Source: Podarcis raffonei (Eukaryota > Chordata > Lepidosauria > Squamata > Lacertidae). Taken from it: 64,000 bases of DNA. The translations under genes were made by a program, and so were the position numbers. Below the pieces are notes generated by a model, which was not told the origin of the DNA, did not search any database, and worked only from the letters and a program-made list of their open reading frames with translations. This document shows positions 46,601 through 53,148 of the stretch, in pieces (position 1 is the stretch's first letter; each line of letters opens with the position of its first letter). The stretch covers positions 18,142,069 through 18,206,068 of the forward strand of contig NC_070607.1 in the NCBI RefSeq assembly GCF_027172205.1. Reading direction: 5' to 3'.

Positions 46601-48655
46601 AGAACCATGCCCACCACTGGAGGAAAAAGCAATAAAATAAATACAATAATAATAGCATATGTTTGATATGCTGTTGTTGTTGTTGTAGACCTCTGCCCGC
46701 CTCCACCCCAGATTCCTAATGCCATTGATGTAGCTGAGCCGAGAACCTACGAAAGTGGTGAACAGATAAATTTCCTGTGTGAGAAGCTTTTTGTGCTTCA
46801 AGGGCCACAGAACATATCGTGCGAGGATGGCAAGTGGCAATTGCCCCCGCGCTGTGTTGGTTAGTATGCTCTTACTTGAATATTTTGCCTTTGGGGAAAT
46901 TAAATGAAGATGCATGCTGTGACGTTAACATATGAGAGTGCTGGAGGTGAAATAGTTAAACAGGTTACCCAATCAGGACCCGGGGGTGGAGTCAGAGGGA
47001 CTATAAAACCAGCTCTGGGAGGGGCAAAGGGAGGAGTTCGTTGGGAGTTGGGTGGTTGGTTGGAGTGGGAGTGAATTGGGATAGAGTTTGTGGGTAGATT
47101 GAGTTAGTGTAGTGAAATAAGCTGATCAGGAATAGTTGGGGGCTAGGAAGACAAGTAAATATCTGAGAGGTGGTTTAGTGAGTGAGTGCAGATAGCGGAA
47201 GTTATAGGACTGGATAGGCACCCCATGACTGTAATTGACCAATACCGTTTATGAAACCACACGCTTGTTAAACTGCAATAAATAAACAATTAATATGTTC
47301 CAATTTAACCCTGACTGGACTCAGTATTGTACCAGGTAGGGCCTGGGTGGTGGCAGGGAGAAATAAAGTGGTGGCACAGGGATCAATAGACGGTGAAATG
47401 TCCAGGGACCCTGAGTGATCGCCACACATGCTGCGTTCTGTTTTGCCAAAGCAACACTGCAGGGATGCGGGTGGCGCTATGGTCTAAACCACTGAGCCTC
47501 TTGTGCTTGCCGATCGGAAGGTCGGCGGTTCAAATCCCCGTGACGGGGCAAGTTCCTGTTGCTCTGTCCCAGCTCCTGCCAACCTAGCAGTTCGAAAGCA
47601 CGTCAAAGTGCAAGTAGATCAATAGGTACCGCTGCAGTGGGAAGGTAAACGGCGTTTCCATGCACTGCTCTGGTTTGCCAGAAGCGGCTTAGTCATGCTG
47701 GCCACATGACCCGGAAGCTGTACGCCGGCTCCCTCGGCCAATAAAACAAGATGAGCACCGCAACCACAGAGTCGGTCATGACTGGACCTAATGGTCAGGG
47801 GTCCCTTTACCTTTACCTTACCATTACTCAGTCTATGTGTGAGTCTTCTATGTTGTGTATGTGTGTCTGCAACAAAAGACAAATGCCGCCACCATCCCCC
47901 CGTTTTTTCTCCTAACAATGAAACTGTGGCAGTGGCTGCCCCTTCCAATTGAGGAAGTGAGAAGCTTCAACCCATGTAAAACATAACAAAGACGTCCTTT
48001 GTGCTACTTGACTTTATTTCACTCGCCAAGGGTGCTTAATGACTGATTTATAGATGCCATTTGCTTTGTATGTGGCATTGGGTTCCAGAATGCTTGACTG
48101 GCACACACTGGCATCAGTACCAGCTTACAACAAAGGGGCCATCTCTGTGTGTTTGCTTTAACGGCACGCTCATTGCTCAGAGTAAAGTCAAATCACAGAC
48201 AGTTTTGGGGCATGCAAAGAGTTCTAAAATAAAGCAAGCAACACAGGATGACCATATTTCCAAGCTGCAATGCCAAATTTGGCATCCCTTGTAAGAGGAG
48301 CACATGCACCGGCATTTTCATCCATTTTCATGTTTTTGCATTGTAGATGTATCAACTGTCACCGTGCAGCACAGCACAGACTTTCCCATTGCTCCTGGAA
48401 GCCAGAGCAACCCCATGCCTGCGACAAGTGATGGCATTAGCAGCAGAGACCTTTTAGATTTCTTACACACTATCCATGCCGCAGGTAAGTTAGCAGCCCT
48501 AAAGCATAGGATTGTGGTTTACAAATGCACATCAGGTCGGCTGCCATTTCATACGCCTTTGGTTTTTTTATACAGTAAGATCACTCGAGAGGCGCATGGC
48601 TGTGCTTGAGCAGGAGCTGCAGGAGCTAAAGAGAGAGAGAATGAAGACTAAGTAG
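22496..48655 (+). CDS. Gene B: factor H-like protein with C-terminal coiled-coil tail (13-exon model)
   Basis: Exons 22496-22559, 25125-25358, 26551-26656, 28120-28196, 28539-28739, 35782-35964, 38081-38251, 39298-39480, 40005-40184, 40742-40915, 46689-46859, 48347-48484 and 48576-48655 join into 1962 nt, 653 aa plus stop. Order: signal peptide, SCR1, SCR2 (two exons, 106 and 77 nt), SCR6, SCR7, SCR10, 11, 12, 13, 14, Ser/Thr-rich linker, coiled coil. Domain numbers follow human CFH, and the collinearity from SCR10 to SCR14 is striking. SCR3-5, 8-9 and 15-20 were not found. CFH needs SCR1-4 for cofactor activity and 19-20 for self-surface recognition, so this protein likely works differently. 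The heptad tail suggests an oligomer, as in C4BP. All introns are phase 1 except the phase-2 intron inside SCR2. A young Ty3 element and a 4.4-kb minisatellite sit in its introns. Confidence 0.8.
22885..23165 (+). repeat. Self-complementary purine/pyrimidine repeat
   Basis: gaaggcctgggaaaaaaact at the left and its near reverse complement ending ttccaggccttccag at the right, with a second inner inverted pair. Related sequence at 23735-23840 and 24720-24840. Looks like a MITE of unknown family in gene B intron 1. Confidence 0.55.
23328..23465 (+). mobile_element. Palindromic hAT MITE
   Basis: CAGCGGTTCTCAACCTGTGG and CCACAGGCTGAGAAAGGCTG ends; almost the whole 138 bp folds on itself. Flanks attgattg and atctattg match 6 of 8, a worn target duplication. 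Confidence 0.75.
24129..24370 (+). mobile_element. Tigger/mariner-type MITE
   Basis: CAGTGGTACCTCGGGTTACA and TTAACCTGAGGTACCACTG ends flanked by TA. Family copies at 36477-36610, 36726-36967 and 53985-54210. Confidence 0.85.
24386..24688 (+). mobile_element. hAT MITE
   Basis: CAGGGGTCAGCAAG and TTATCTACCCCTG ends, with 8-bp flanks atctacac and ttctacac (7 of 8). Confidence 0.75.
24881..24997 (+). mobile_element. Palindromic hAT-like MITE
   Basis: cagggtttcccaaag start and an inverted pair gtttttgaactacaattccc / gggagttgtagtccaaaaac; right edge approximate. Confidence 0.55.
25125..25358 (+). CDS. Gene B exon 2: SCR1 with N-terminal extension
   Basis: 234 nt, phase 1-1, acceptor tttaaaatttacag and donor GTAAGT. 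The domain reads [33 protein letters not shown] and QSTPHVQCR, following human SCR1 (EDCNELPPRRNTEIL, YPEGTQAIYKCRPGY, NPLRKCQ). About 17 residues ([15 protein letters not shown] region) precede it that have no counterpart in human CFH. A downstream acceptor that would remove them is possible but not obvious. Confidence 0.88.
25626..25980 (-). mobile_element. Sauria-type SINE (tRNA head, Bov-B-like tail)
   Basis: Full-length minus-strand copy: A and B boxes near the right end, ggtaaaggtaaaggga tail at the left. Flanked by a perfect 9-bp target duplication, gctggtaaa, at 25617-25625 and 25981-25989. Confidence 0.92.
26551..26656 (+). CDS. Gene B exon 3: first half of SCR2
   Basis: 106 nt, phase 1 in and phase 2 out, acceptor ttaatttccag and donor GTAAAT. 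It encodes [16 protein letters not shown] and YRCNEG, nearly the human CFH motif RPCGHPGDTPFGTF and YTCNEG. Splitting SCR2 after CNEG is the known CFH arrangement, strong evidence for CFH ancestry. Confidence 0.9.
26736..27056 (+). mobile_element. Sauria-type SINE, 5'-truncated
   Basis: Starts inside the tRNA B box (cagcagttcgaatccc) and ends ttacttttacctttt. It lies 79 bp after gene B exon 3. Confidence 0.88.
27597..27832 (+). mobile_element. tRNA-derived SINE with CTT tail
   Basis: gtggtgtagtggttaagagc (A box), ggattcgcttccc (B box) and a cttcttcttcttc tail: a second SINE family, unlike the Sauria type. Confidence 0.8.
28120..28196 (+). CDS. Gene B exon 4: second half of SCR2
   Basis: 77 nt, phase 2 in and phase 1 out, acceptor aaaaaacttgcag and donor GTAAGT. 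It encodes [20 protein letters not shown] then VPRCEG, aligned with human [20 protein letters not shown]. It is joined directly to an SCR6-type exon after a 342-bp intron, so SCR3-5 are missing. Confidence 0.9.
28539..28739 (+). CDS. Gene B exon 5: SCR6-like sushi domain
   Basis: 201 nt, phase 1-1, acceptor ttatcttttccaaag and donor [27 protein letters not shown] and GWNPEPKC parallel gene A exon 7, including the same acceptor context (ccaaag|CAAAG). A Ty3 element sits only 54 bp past the donor, in the opposite direction. Confidence 0.88.
28794..29201 (-). repeat. 3' LTR of the Ty3/Gypsy element
   Basis: 408 bp with TG...CA ends on the element strand, about 99.5 percent identical to the partner at 33866-34273. 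The pol reading frame runs on into this LTR. Confidence 0.93.
28898..32974 (-). pseudogene. Ty3/Gypsy pol region
   Basis: Carries an aspartic protease motif ([13 protein letters not shown]), reverse transcriptase ([25 protein letters not shown]), RNase H ([14 protein letters not shown]), zinc-binding integrase ([24 protein letters not shown]) and a chromodomain ([20 protein letters not shown]), then a long acidic Ser/Glu-rich tail. Broken, about two breaks. Confidence 0.9.
32803..33837 (-). pseudogene. Ty3/Gypsy gag region
   Basis: A 344-codon frame with a capsid-like middle and one CCHC zinc knuckle ([14 protein letters not shown]). It overlaps the start of pol, as is usual for families that use a frameshift between gag and pol. 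Confidence 0.88.
33853..33863 (-). other. Self-priming primer-binding site of the Ty3/Gypsy element
   Basis: On the element strand AATCGGACAGT lies two bases after the 5' LTR and is exactly complementary to ACTGTCCGATT inside the LTR (33984-33994). No tRNA-type site is seen. This is the self-priming layout known from the Tf1/sushi group. Confidence 0.7.
33866..34273 (-). repeat. 5' LTR of the Ty3/Gypsy element
   Basis: 408 bp, partner of 28794-29201, next to the target duplication aagtc at 34274-34278. Confidence 0.93.
34625..34880 (+). mobile_element. Probable mariner/Tigger-type MITE
   Basis: Contains tggaagtaacccattgtgttacttcca, a central palindrome, and ends gaggtatgattgta like other Tigger-derived repeats. 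Edges approximate. Confidence 0.45.
35782..35964 (+). CDS. Gene B exon 6: SCR7-like sushi domain
   Basis: 183 nt, phase 1-1, acceptor ctttttgcctctag and donor [26 protein letters not shown] and [12 protein letters not shown] match gene A exon 8. The intron that follows is also recognisably homologous to the gene A intron. Confidence 0.87.
36214..36349 (+). mobile_element. hAT MITE with perfect 8-bp target duplication
   Basis: Inverted ends CAGGCATAGGCAAACT and AGTTTGCCTATGCCTG; ctttagaa at 36206-36213 and 36350-36357. The matching gene A intron near 15000 lacks it (empty site). Confidence 0.92.
36477..36610 (+). mobile_element. Tigger/mariner-type MITE, short copy
   Basis: TA-flanked CAGTGGTAACTCAGGTTACA and ACCTGAGGTACCACTG; internally deleted compared with 24129-24370. 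Confidence 0.82.
36726..36967 (-). mobile_element. Tigger/mariner-type MITE
   Basis: TA-flanked, opposite orientation to 24129-24370, same ends and the same CG-rich middle. Confidence 0.82.
38081..38251 (+). CDS. Gene B exon 7: SCR10-like sushi domain
   Basis: 171 nt, phase 1-1, acceptor gacatttcgtccag and donor [39 protein letters not shown] and [10 protein letters not shown] follow human SCR10 (DRKKDQYKVGEVLKF, GFTIVGPNSVQCYHFG). SCR8 and SCR9 are not found between this and the previous exon. Confidence 0.88.
38455..38580 (+). repeat. LINE 3' tail remnant
   Basis: Text such as ttgtaaaccactttgaagcc followed by AAATAAATAATAATAAA resembles L2/CR1-group 3' ends. A similar remnant is at about 23500-23600. 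Confidence 0.4.
38879..39238 (-). mobile_element. Sauria-type SINE
   Basis: Minus-strand copy from aaaggtaaagataaagg to agcgccacccgtgtcac; diverged from the other copies. It ends 60 bp before gene B exon 8. Confidence 0.88.
39298..39480 (+). CDS. Gene B exon 8: SCR11-like sushi domain
   Basis: 183 nt, phase 1-1, acceptor ttgcttacttctag and donor [34 protein letters not shown] and [12 protein letters not shown] follow human SCR11 (EQVQSCGPPPELLNG, EEYGHSEVVEYYC, CVDGEWTTLPVC). The gene C exon at 63537-63719 has the same length and plan. Confidence 0.9.
40005..40184 (+). CDS. Gene B exon 9: SCR12-like sushi domain
   Basis: 180 nt, phase 1-1, acceptor tttatgccttttgcag and donor GTAAGC. It starts [15 protein letters not shown] in the translated region and has the C-LHG-W-LP-C ending of human SCR12 (CIHGVWTQLPQC). 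The gene C paralogue at 62715-62894 is also 180 nt. Confidence 0.88.
40607..40647 (+). repeat. (GA)n simple repeat
   Basis: tatagagagagagagacaga followed by more GA repeats, 95 bp before gene B exon 10. Confidence 0.9.
40742..40915 (+). CDS. Gene B exon 10: short SCR13-like sushi domain
   Basis: 174 nt, phase 1-1, acceptor aatatttgaattattag and donor GTATGT. Cys 2 to Cys 3 is unusually short ([10 protein letters not shown]), as in the compact SCR13 of human CFH. The ending [12 protein letters not shown] matches CINGRWDPEVNC. The gene C equivalent at 61172-61336 has the same shortening. Confidence 0.86.
41776..46140 (+). repeat. 20-bp minisatellite, about 4.4 kb, in gene B intron
   Basis: About 218 units of a 20-bp motif close to GGTTGGAACCGGTCCAAGCC, varying at fixed positions. 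The period is exact over long spans: with 60 bases per line the motif stays in register for dozens of lines. The core GAACCGGTTC is palindromic, so both strands stay open in many frames and give repeated [20 protein letters not shown]-like peptides that are artefacts. A 540-bp stretch (27 units) is duplicated near 42900-43930. It fills the intron between SCR13 and SCR14. Confidence 0.95.
46510..46645 (+). mobile_element. SINE fragment
   Basis: cctacctcacagagttgttg and ggtgattaaatgaggtgggg are typical of the 3' half of tRNA-derived CORE-like SINEs. Ends 45 bp before gene B exon 11. Confidence 0.5.
46689..46859 (+). CDS. Gene B exon 11: SCR14-like sushi domain
   Basis: 171 nt, phase 1-1. [17 protein letters not shown] and [12 protein letters not shown] match human SCR14 ([27 protein letters not shown]). 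The acceptor is a TTG-repeat tract (tgttgttgttgttgtag). The donor GTTAGTATG is non-consensus at +3, yet the paralogous exon in gene C has the same GTTAGTATG. Confidence 0.88.
46918..47426 (+). mobile_element. Solo LTR with 5-bp target duplication
   Basis: 509 bp, TGTGACGTTA to GATCGCCACA, flanked by catgc at 46913-46917 and 47427-47431. It contains a TATA-like actataaaacc and AATAAATAAAC in the same direction as gene B. Family not assigned. Confidence 0.75.
47463..47819 (+). mobile_element. Sauria-type SINE
   Basis: Near full-length + copy: gcgggtggcgctatggtcta head, ggttcaaatccccg B box and ctttacctttacctta tail. Confidence 0.9.
48347..48484 (+). CDS. Gene B exon 12: Ser/Thr-rich linker and start of helix
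   Basis: 138 nt, phase 1-1, acceptor gtttttgcattgtag and donor GTAAGT. It is not a sushi domain: no Cys. The first part is rich in Ser, Thr and Pro ([18 protein letters not shown]), then an amphipathic stretch begins at [16 protein letters not shown]. It continues in frame into the next exon. I do not recognise a domain family; a flexible stalk leading to an oligomerisation helix is inferred. Confidence 0.68.
48576..48655 (+). CDS. Gene B exon 13: coiled-coil C-terminus and stop
   Basis: 80 nt including TAG, after the acceptor ggtttttttatacag. The peptide ([20 protein letters not shown] core) has Leu/Met at alternating a and d positions: Leu-Met-Leu-Leu-Leu with 4-3-4-3 spacing, and charged residues elsewhere. 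This is a short parallel coiled-coil pattern. No Cys is present, unlike the disulfide-linked C4BP alpha tail. Total frame length fits exactly. Confidence 0.7.
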
Positions 48656-49028
48656 CAAACCACCTGCATTCTAGAAGCCAGTCGTGAAGAATGGAAGGAG
48701 AACGTAAACAAGAACATCAGATCATTGTCATGTGGCACACTGTTCCTTTTCTTTTACTAAAGACTTCTTGAAAACTCATTGTGAATTGTTTGCAAGGCAC
48801 TTTAGGGCAAAGTCCCTTGCCCTTCTAGCAGTGCTGTCTTTCTACCATGAACGCCTCCCTTGTAATGGCAATGGTGTCCACCTGCAAGGTGCCAGAACTG
48901 AAAAAAGCCCTGCTTTCTAGCAATCCCAGTGCCACATCCCCACCTGCTACAGTCCCCAGTGAGGTGCCCAGATGCTGCTTCAACTTCTTGGGGTCATTTT
49001 CAGTTGATGCAGCCTAATGACATAGACA

Positions 49029-49384
49029 GGGACACGGGTGGCGCTGTGGGTTAAACCACAGAGCCTAGGACTTGCTGATCAGAAGGTTGGCGGTTCGAAT
49101 CCCCGCGGCGGGGTGAGCTCCCGTCACTCGGTCCCTGCTCCTGCCAACCTAGCAGTTCAAAAGCACGTGAAAGTGCAAGTAGATAAATAGGTACCGCTCC
49201 GGCGGGAAGGTAAACGGTGTTTCCGTGCGCTGCTCTGGTTTGCCAGAAGCGGCTTAGTCATGCTGGCCACATGACCCGGAAGCTGTATGCCGGCTCCCTC
49301 GGCCAATAAAGCGATATGAGCACCGCAACCCCAGAGTCGGTCACGACTGGACCTAATGGTCAGGGGTCCCTTTACCTTTACCTT
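49029..49384 (+). mobile_element. Sauria-type SINE with 14-bp target duplication
   Basis: Full-length copy between perfect repeats of taatgacatagaca at 49015-49028 and 49385-49398. High intactness suggests recent insertion. Confidence 0.93.
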
Positions 49385-49398
49385 TAATGACATAGACA

Positions 49399-50387
49399 AG
49401 GTCCTCGTGGAGATGCAGATAGCAACATGTCTGCTCAAACCTTGCTGCTCACGGCTTACTAAAGCTTGCTAAGGGGGCATGGCTGAGCAGGTAGTATTAC
49501 ATGGTTCTGCTCTTAACTGCCTGGTTGCTACCAAAATGCAGTACAAGGAGATGGTTGCGTTGTTCTGTGGCTTTTAAGCTGTGAGGTCCTGTAAGAATCC
49601 ATTCTGTATCCTATGAAAGTCAATATCAATATGAGACTGCAGGGAGATACCATCCAGGATTTTGGTGCATGGTGTCATCAATATGCAGATACAGATAACT
49701 CTCATATTCCATTCCATCAGAATCAAGCGATGTTGGGAAAGTGTTTGACTGATGGGCAGGATGGGTGCCAATAGTAGGGCTGCCATATGTCCTCTTTTTC
49801 CAGGACAAGTCCTCTTTTTCATGATGAGACTCTCCAGAGAGAGTCATAGTTAAATGTGTCCTCTTTTTTTGCTCTTCAAAATATGGCAACCCTACAATAA
49901 AGAGAAGCTTTATCCTGATAAGACAGAGGTGCTGAGGGTGGTGCTTTCTTGTCCAGGAAGTAGTCATGCAGCTTGTTCCGCCTTCCTCCTTTCCCTCTTA
50001 AATACCTTGCAAGCTTTGCCACAACAGCGCAATTGTACAGCCTCTCTGCTCATTCTGATTTTTGCCTTTTCCTGGCATCTAGCATAAAACAATCTTACTG
50101 CATATAGCATATTCGTCCTCTTTGTTGCACTGGGAGCTTTGTAATATGGCTTAATAAAAAGAAAGGCAGGATCCAGATCTAATTGTGTGCATATTAATCT
50201 CCCTATTCTGTTTCTTATTTGAGACCAAAATCCCTTTGCTTTGTTATGACGCCGCTATAAATAAAGTTTCCAATGTGTAATAAAGTTCCACATTTCCAGC
50301 ATTTATTAGCTAAGTTCCCAGTTGTCTTTCGAATTCTTTCAGGGCCCATATACCACTTGGTCATTATTTTATAGCAGTTATCATTAG
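49399..50387 (+). other. Spacer after gene B
   Basis: No gene seen. A small inverted repeat, gggctgccatatgtcctctt and atatggcaaccc (about 49776-49893, TA at both ends), looks like a MITE. AATAAA signals near 49894, 50149 and 50256 could serve the gene B 3' UTR but none stands out. Confidence 0.4.
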
Positions 50388-51203
50388 TGTGAGGGAATCA
50401 GGAGCAGGAGCACTGGGGAGAGAGGAATTGGAGAGCGAAGGGGAAGAATCCGAGGGCAGCGTAGGAGAGTATGACAGTGGCCCAAGAGATTCCATGAGCT
50501 TCTCCAGCGAATCAGAAGATTCCCAGAAGGGGGCGCCGATGGTCAGGGCAAGGGGGGTCCCAGGGGAGACGCACCAGAAACAAGGAGCCAGAGGGGAACC
50601 CCAAAGCAGCAGTGGAGGATCGGGACCAGTTTCCCCACCAGAGCGTAGTGGGGGGGAAGAGTCACATGCGTCAGGGCCAGCGTCTCCTCCAGAGAGGGAG
50701 TCAGGGCTGACCACGCCTCCATCGGAGAGTGGGGGAACGGAAGGGAGGTCAGTTGCAGCTAGCCCCCCCGAAGGGGTAAGCAGTGACAGCAGCAGTGAAA
50801 CGGTCAGGAGGAAAGCTGCTGGCTGGGCGCGCGCGCCAAGTTCAAATGTGCAGGCGCGCGGGACAGCAGGAGACCCGTATGGGGAACCAGCTCCTAAAGC
50901 CCGCCGGAGGGAGGGAGAAGGTTCAGGGGACTCAGCGGCAGAAGAGGCTAGAAAGGGCGAAACCCCGGCGGGCAGGCGGACCCAGAGGAGGAAGGAGCAG
51001 CGGAAAAGGTGGAGCAAGGCTAGAATCTTAAATTGGTGTCAAGGGGGAGGAGACTCAGACGGAGCATCAGCGGTCTAACAGTTGAGACGTAGAGCTGCGC
51101 GCTGCGGCTCTGGAAGTGAAACTGAACTTCAATAAAGACTTTTATACTTAACAACGAAGCAGCGTTGGTCCTTTGTGAGCTGGGACCTAGGGTAGCTCTG
51201 ACA
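50388..51203 (+). mobile_element. Solo LTR with perfect 5-bp target duplication and an internal open frame
   Basis: 816 bp, TGTGAGGGAA to GCTCTGACA, flanked by attag at 50383-50387 and 51204-51208. AATAAAGAC about 80 bp before the end is its poly(A) signal. A 229-codon acidic Ser/Glu/Gly-rich frame fills most of it, of the same composition as the end of the Ty3 pol frame that runs into the LTR at 28794-29201, suggesting a related Gypsy family. Confidence 0.85.
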
Positions 51204-51947
51204 ATTAGCATTTGACATAATGAAAACTTAAGGCCAGTTTCCCAAATGTACTCACATGCAAGAGTGGCTGGGTAGTGGAGCAGGGTTGCAAAGCTGCTCT
51301 TCCAACAGAAGCGTCACTGATGCTTACCTGGTTGGTATGGGACCAGGGAGGTGGCAAGAAACAGGGCTGTGAGGATGCACTGATGCAATCCTGACCTCAC
51401 AAACACACTGCCACACTGGACAGGTTGGTGGCGGTGACATCGCTTTTGGGAGGCTTCAGATATTTTGGTATATATTAAAAAAATCATGTTGTGATGACTG
51501 GTGCTTAGCAGCACTGAAATTTAAATGGATCTGGTGAATTTATTCCAATGGCTGAGTGAGGAATCAGATTTTTTTCCTGCTTGTGAGTTAAAACCCCTAG
51601 ATATGCTGTGCCATGGCTTAATCTGGGTTTTACTAGTGTCACCAGAACCACTTTTTATCTTTTTAATTCTGTTTAGGACTTTAAGAGAGGAAGATGAAAA
51701 GAGTGAAAGGAAAGAGAGTGAGCAGGAGAAAATAAGAGATGGTAAAAAACAGAGGGGAAAACACAGGGAGGAAATGAGAAAAATGAACATACGTATATGG
51801 TTAAATATTGAAAAGTGATTTCCATGATACAACTTAAGGTCAGCGCCAGGACTGAAAATATTCATTAAATACTGGTATAGACCTTCTTTTGTAATACACA
51901 TTGCTTTCTCTAGACTGACAAAAATCTCACCTATGAGTGCTGATTTT

Positions 51948-51953
51948 TTTATT
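51948..51953 (-). terminator. Possible poly(A) signal of gene C
   Basis: AATAAA on the minus strand about 20 nt after the gene C stop. This would give a very short 3' UTR, so a later signal may be the used one. Confidence 0.3.
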
Positions 51954-51971
51954 ATTGTGCTTTAACTGCAG

Positions 51972-52177
51972 TTAACGTATAGGGATACATCTTGGATAGT
52001 CCAACTTGCCCTCTCTGCATAAGGCTCTGAAGGGAGGAGAGGATGGATCTGGCCCAAAGCCCCATTTGCAGTCAAATTCTGTCACGTCTCCAGATACTGT
52101 ATATAATTTTGCACTGTATCTCCACTTCAGTTGGATATTGTTCTGATTCATATCTTCTTCGGTTCCTATACAAGGAA
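51972..52177 (-). CDS. Gene C terminal exon: SCR20-like sushi domain and stop
   Basis: 206 nt with TAA, acceptor tgcttttttgcag. VPCIGTEEDMNQNNIQLKW, TVSGDVTEFDCKWGF and CREGKLDYPRC follow human SCR20 (PCVISREIMENYNIALRW, RTGESVEFVCKRGY, CWDGKLEYPTC). This is the domain that binds C3d, heparin and sialic acid in human CFH. It lies 5.1 kb from the previous exon. Confidence 0.87.
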
Positions 52178-53099
52178 CTGCAAAAAAGCACAAATCATGT
52201 CATCATAGAGATTAATTTGACAATGAGGAGTTCACTCGACAAATAAAACTTTTGAGTTGTGCCAAAAGTTAGTCATACCCACTGAAATCAATTGAGGTTC
52301 ATTATGTAGTCCCATCCATCGGTCTCCTCTGAGAAAATCTACCGTATTTTTTGCTCTATAAGACTCACTTTTTCCCTCCTAAAAAGTAAGGGGAAATGTG
52401 TGTGCATCTTATGGAGCGAATGCAGGCTGCGCAGCTATCCCAGAAGCCAGAACAGCAAGAGGGATTGCTGCTTTCACTGCGCAGCGATCCCTCTTGCTGT
52501 TCTAGCTTCTGAGATTCAGAATATTTTTTTTCTTGTTTTCCTCCTCCAAAAACTAGGTGCATCTTGTGGTCTGGTGCGTCTTATAGAGCGAAAAATACGG
52601 TAAGTGAAACTTAGTTGAATACAATGCTTTGCTTCAGTGGCGTAGCGTGGGGGGTGCAGGGGGGGCCGGCCGCACCGGGCGCAACATCTGGGGGTTAGGG
52701 GGCACAAATCCACGGGTTAGGGGGCGCAAATTACTTGCCCCGGGTGCTGACAACCCACGCTCCGCCACTGCTTTGCTTGTAGGGTATGAACAGCTTGTGA
52801 TGAAATGGACTAATAAATTGACAGGCTACATATGCAGGAATTTTATATTATTCATCCATTTGGCCAAGAACTATTTATTCAACTTCTCAGGCTAAAGTCT
52901 TTACAAGCCATGCGCACAGAGATTATTTTAACTGAAACCAGACCCTTCTGCGTGCATATTATGTTCATTGCCACTGACCATTCTCAAAAGAGCAACTCTA
53001 ATTTGCCTGGCTGTGTGCACAGATCCAGAGAGTGAACTGGGAATGCAGAAATACAGAGGTGGAAGGGACCTGTTAATTGTTTCTAGTCCAACCCCTTGC

Positions 53100-53148
<49 letters not shown>

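Noticed and set aside
50389-51078. A 229-codon + strand host gene
   Set aside because: It lies wholly within an LTR defined by TG/CA ends and a 5-bp target duplication, and is low-complexity.
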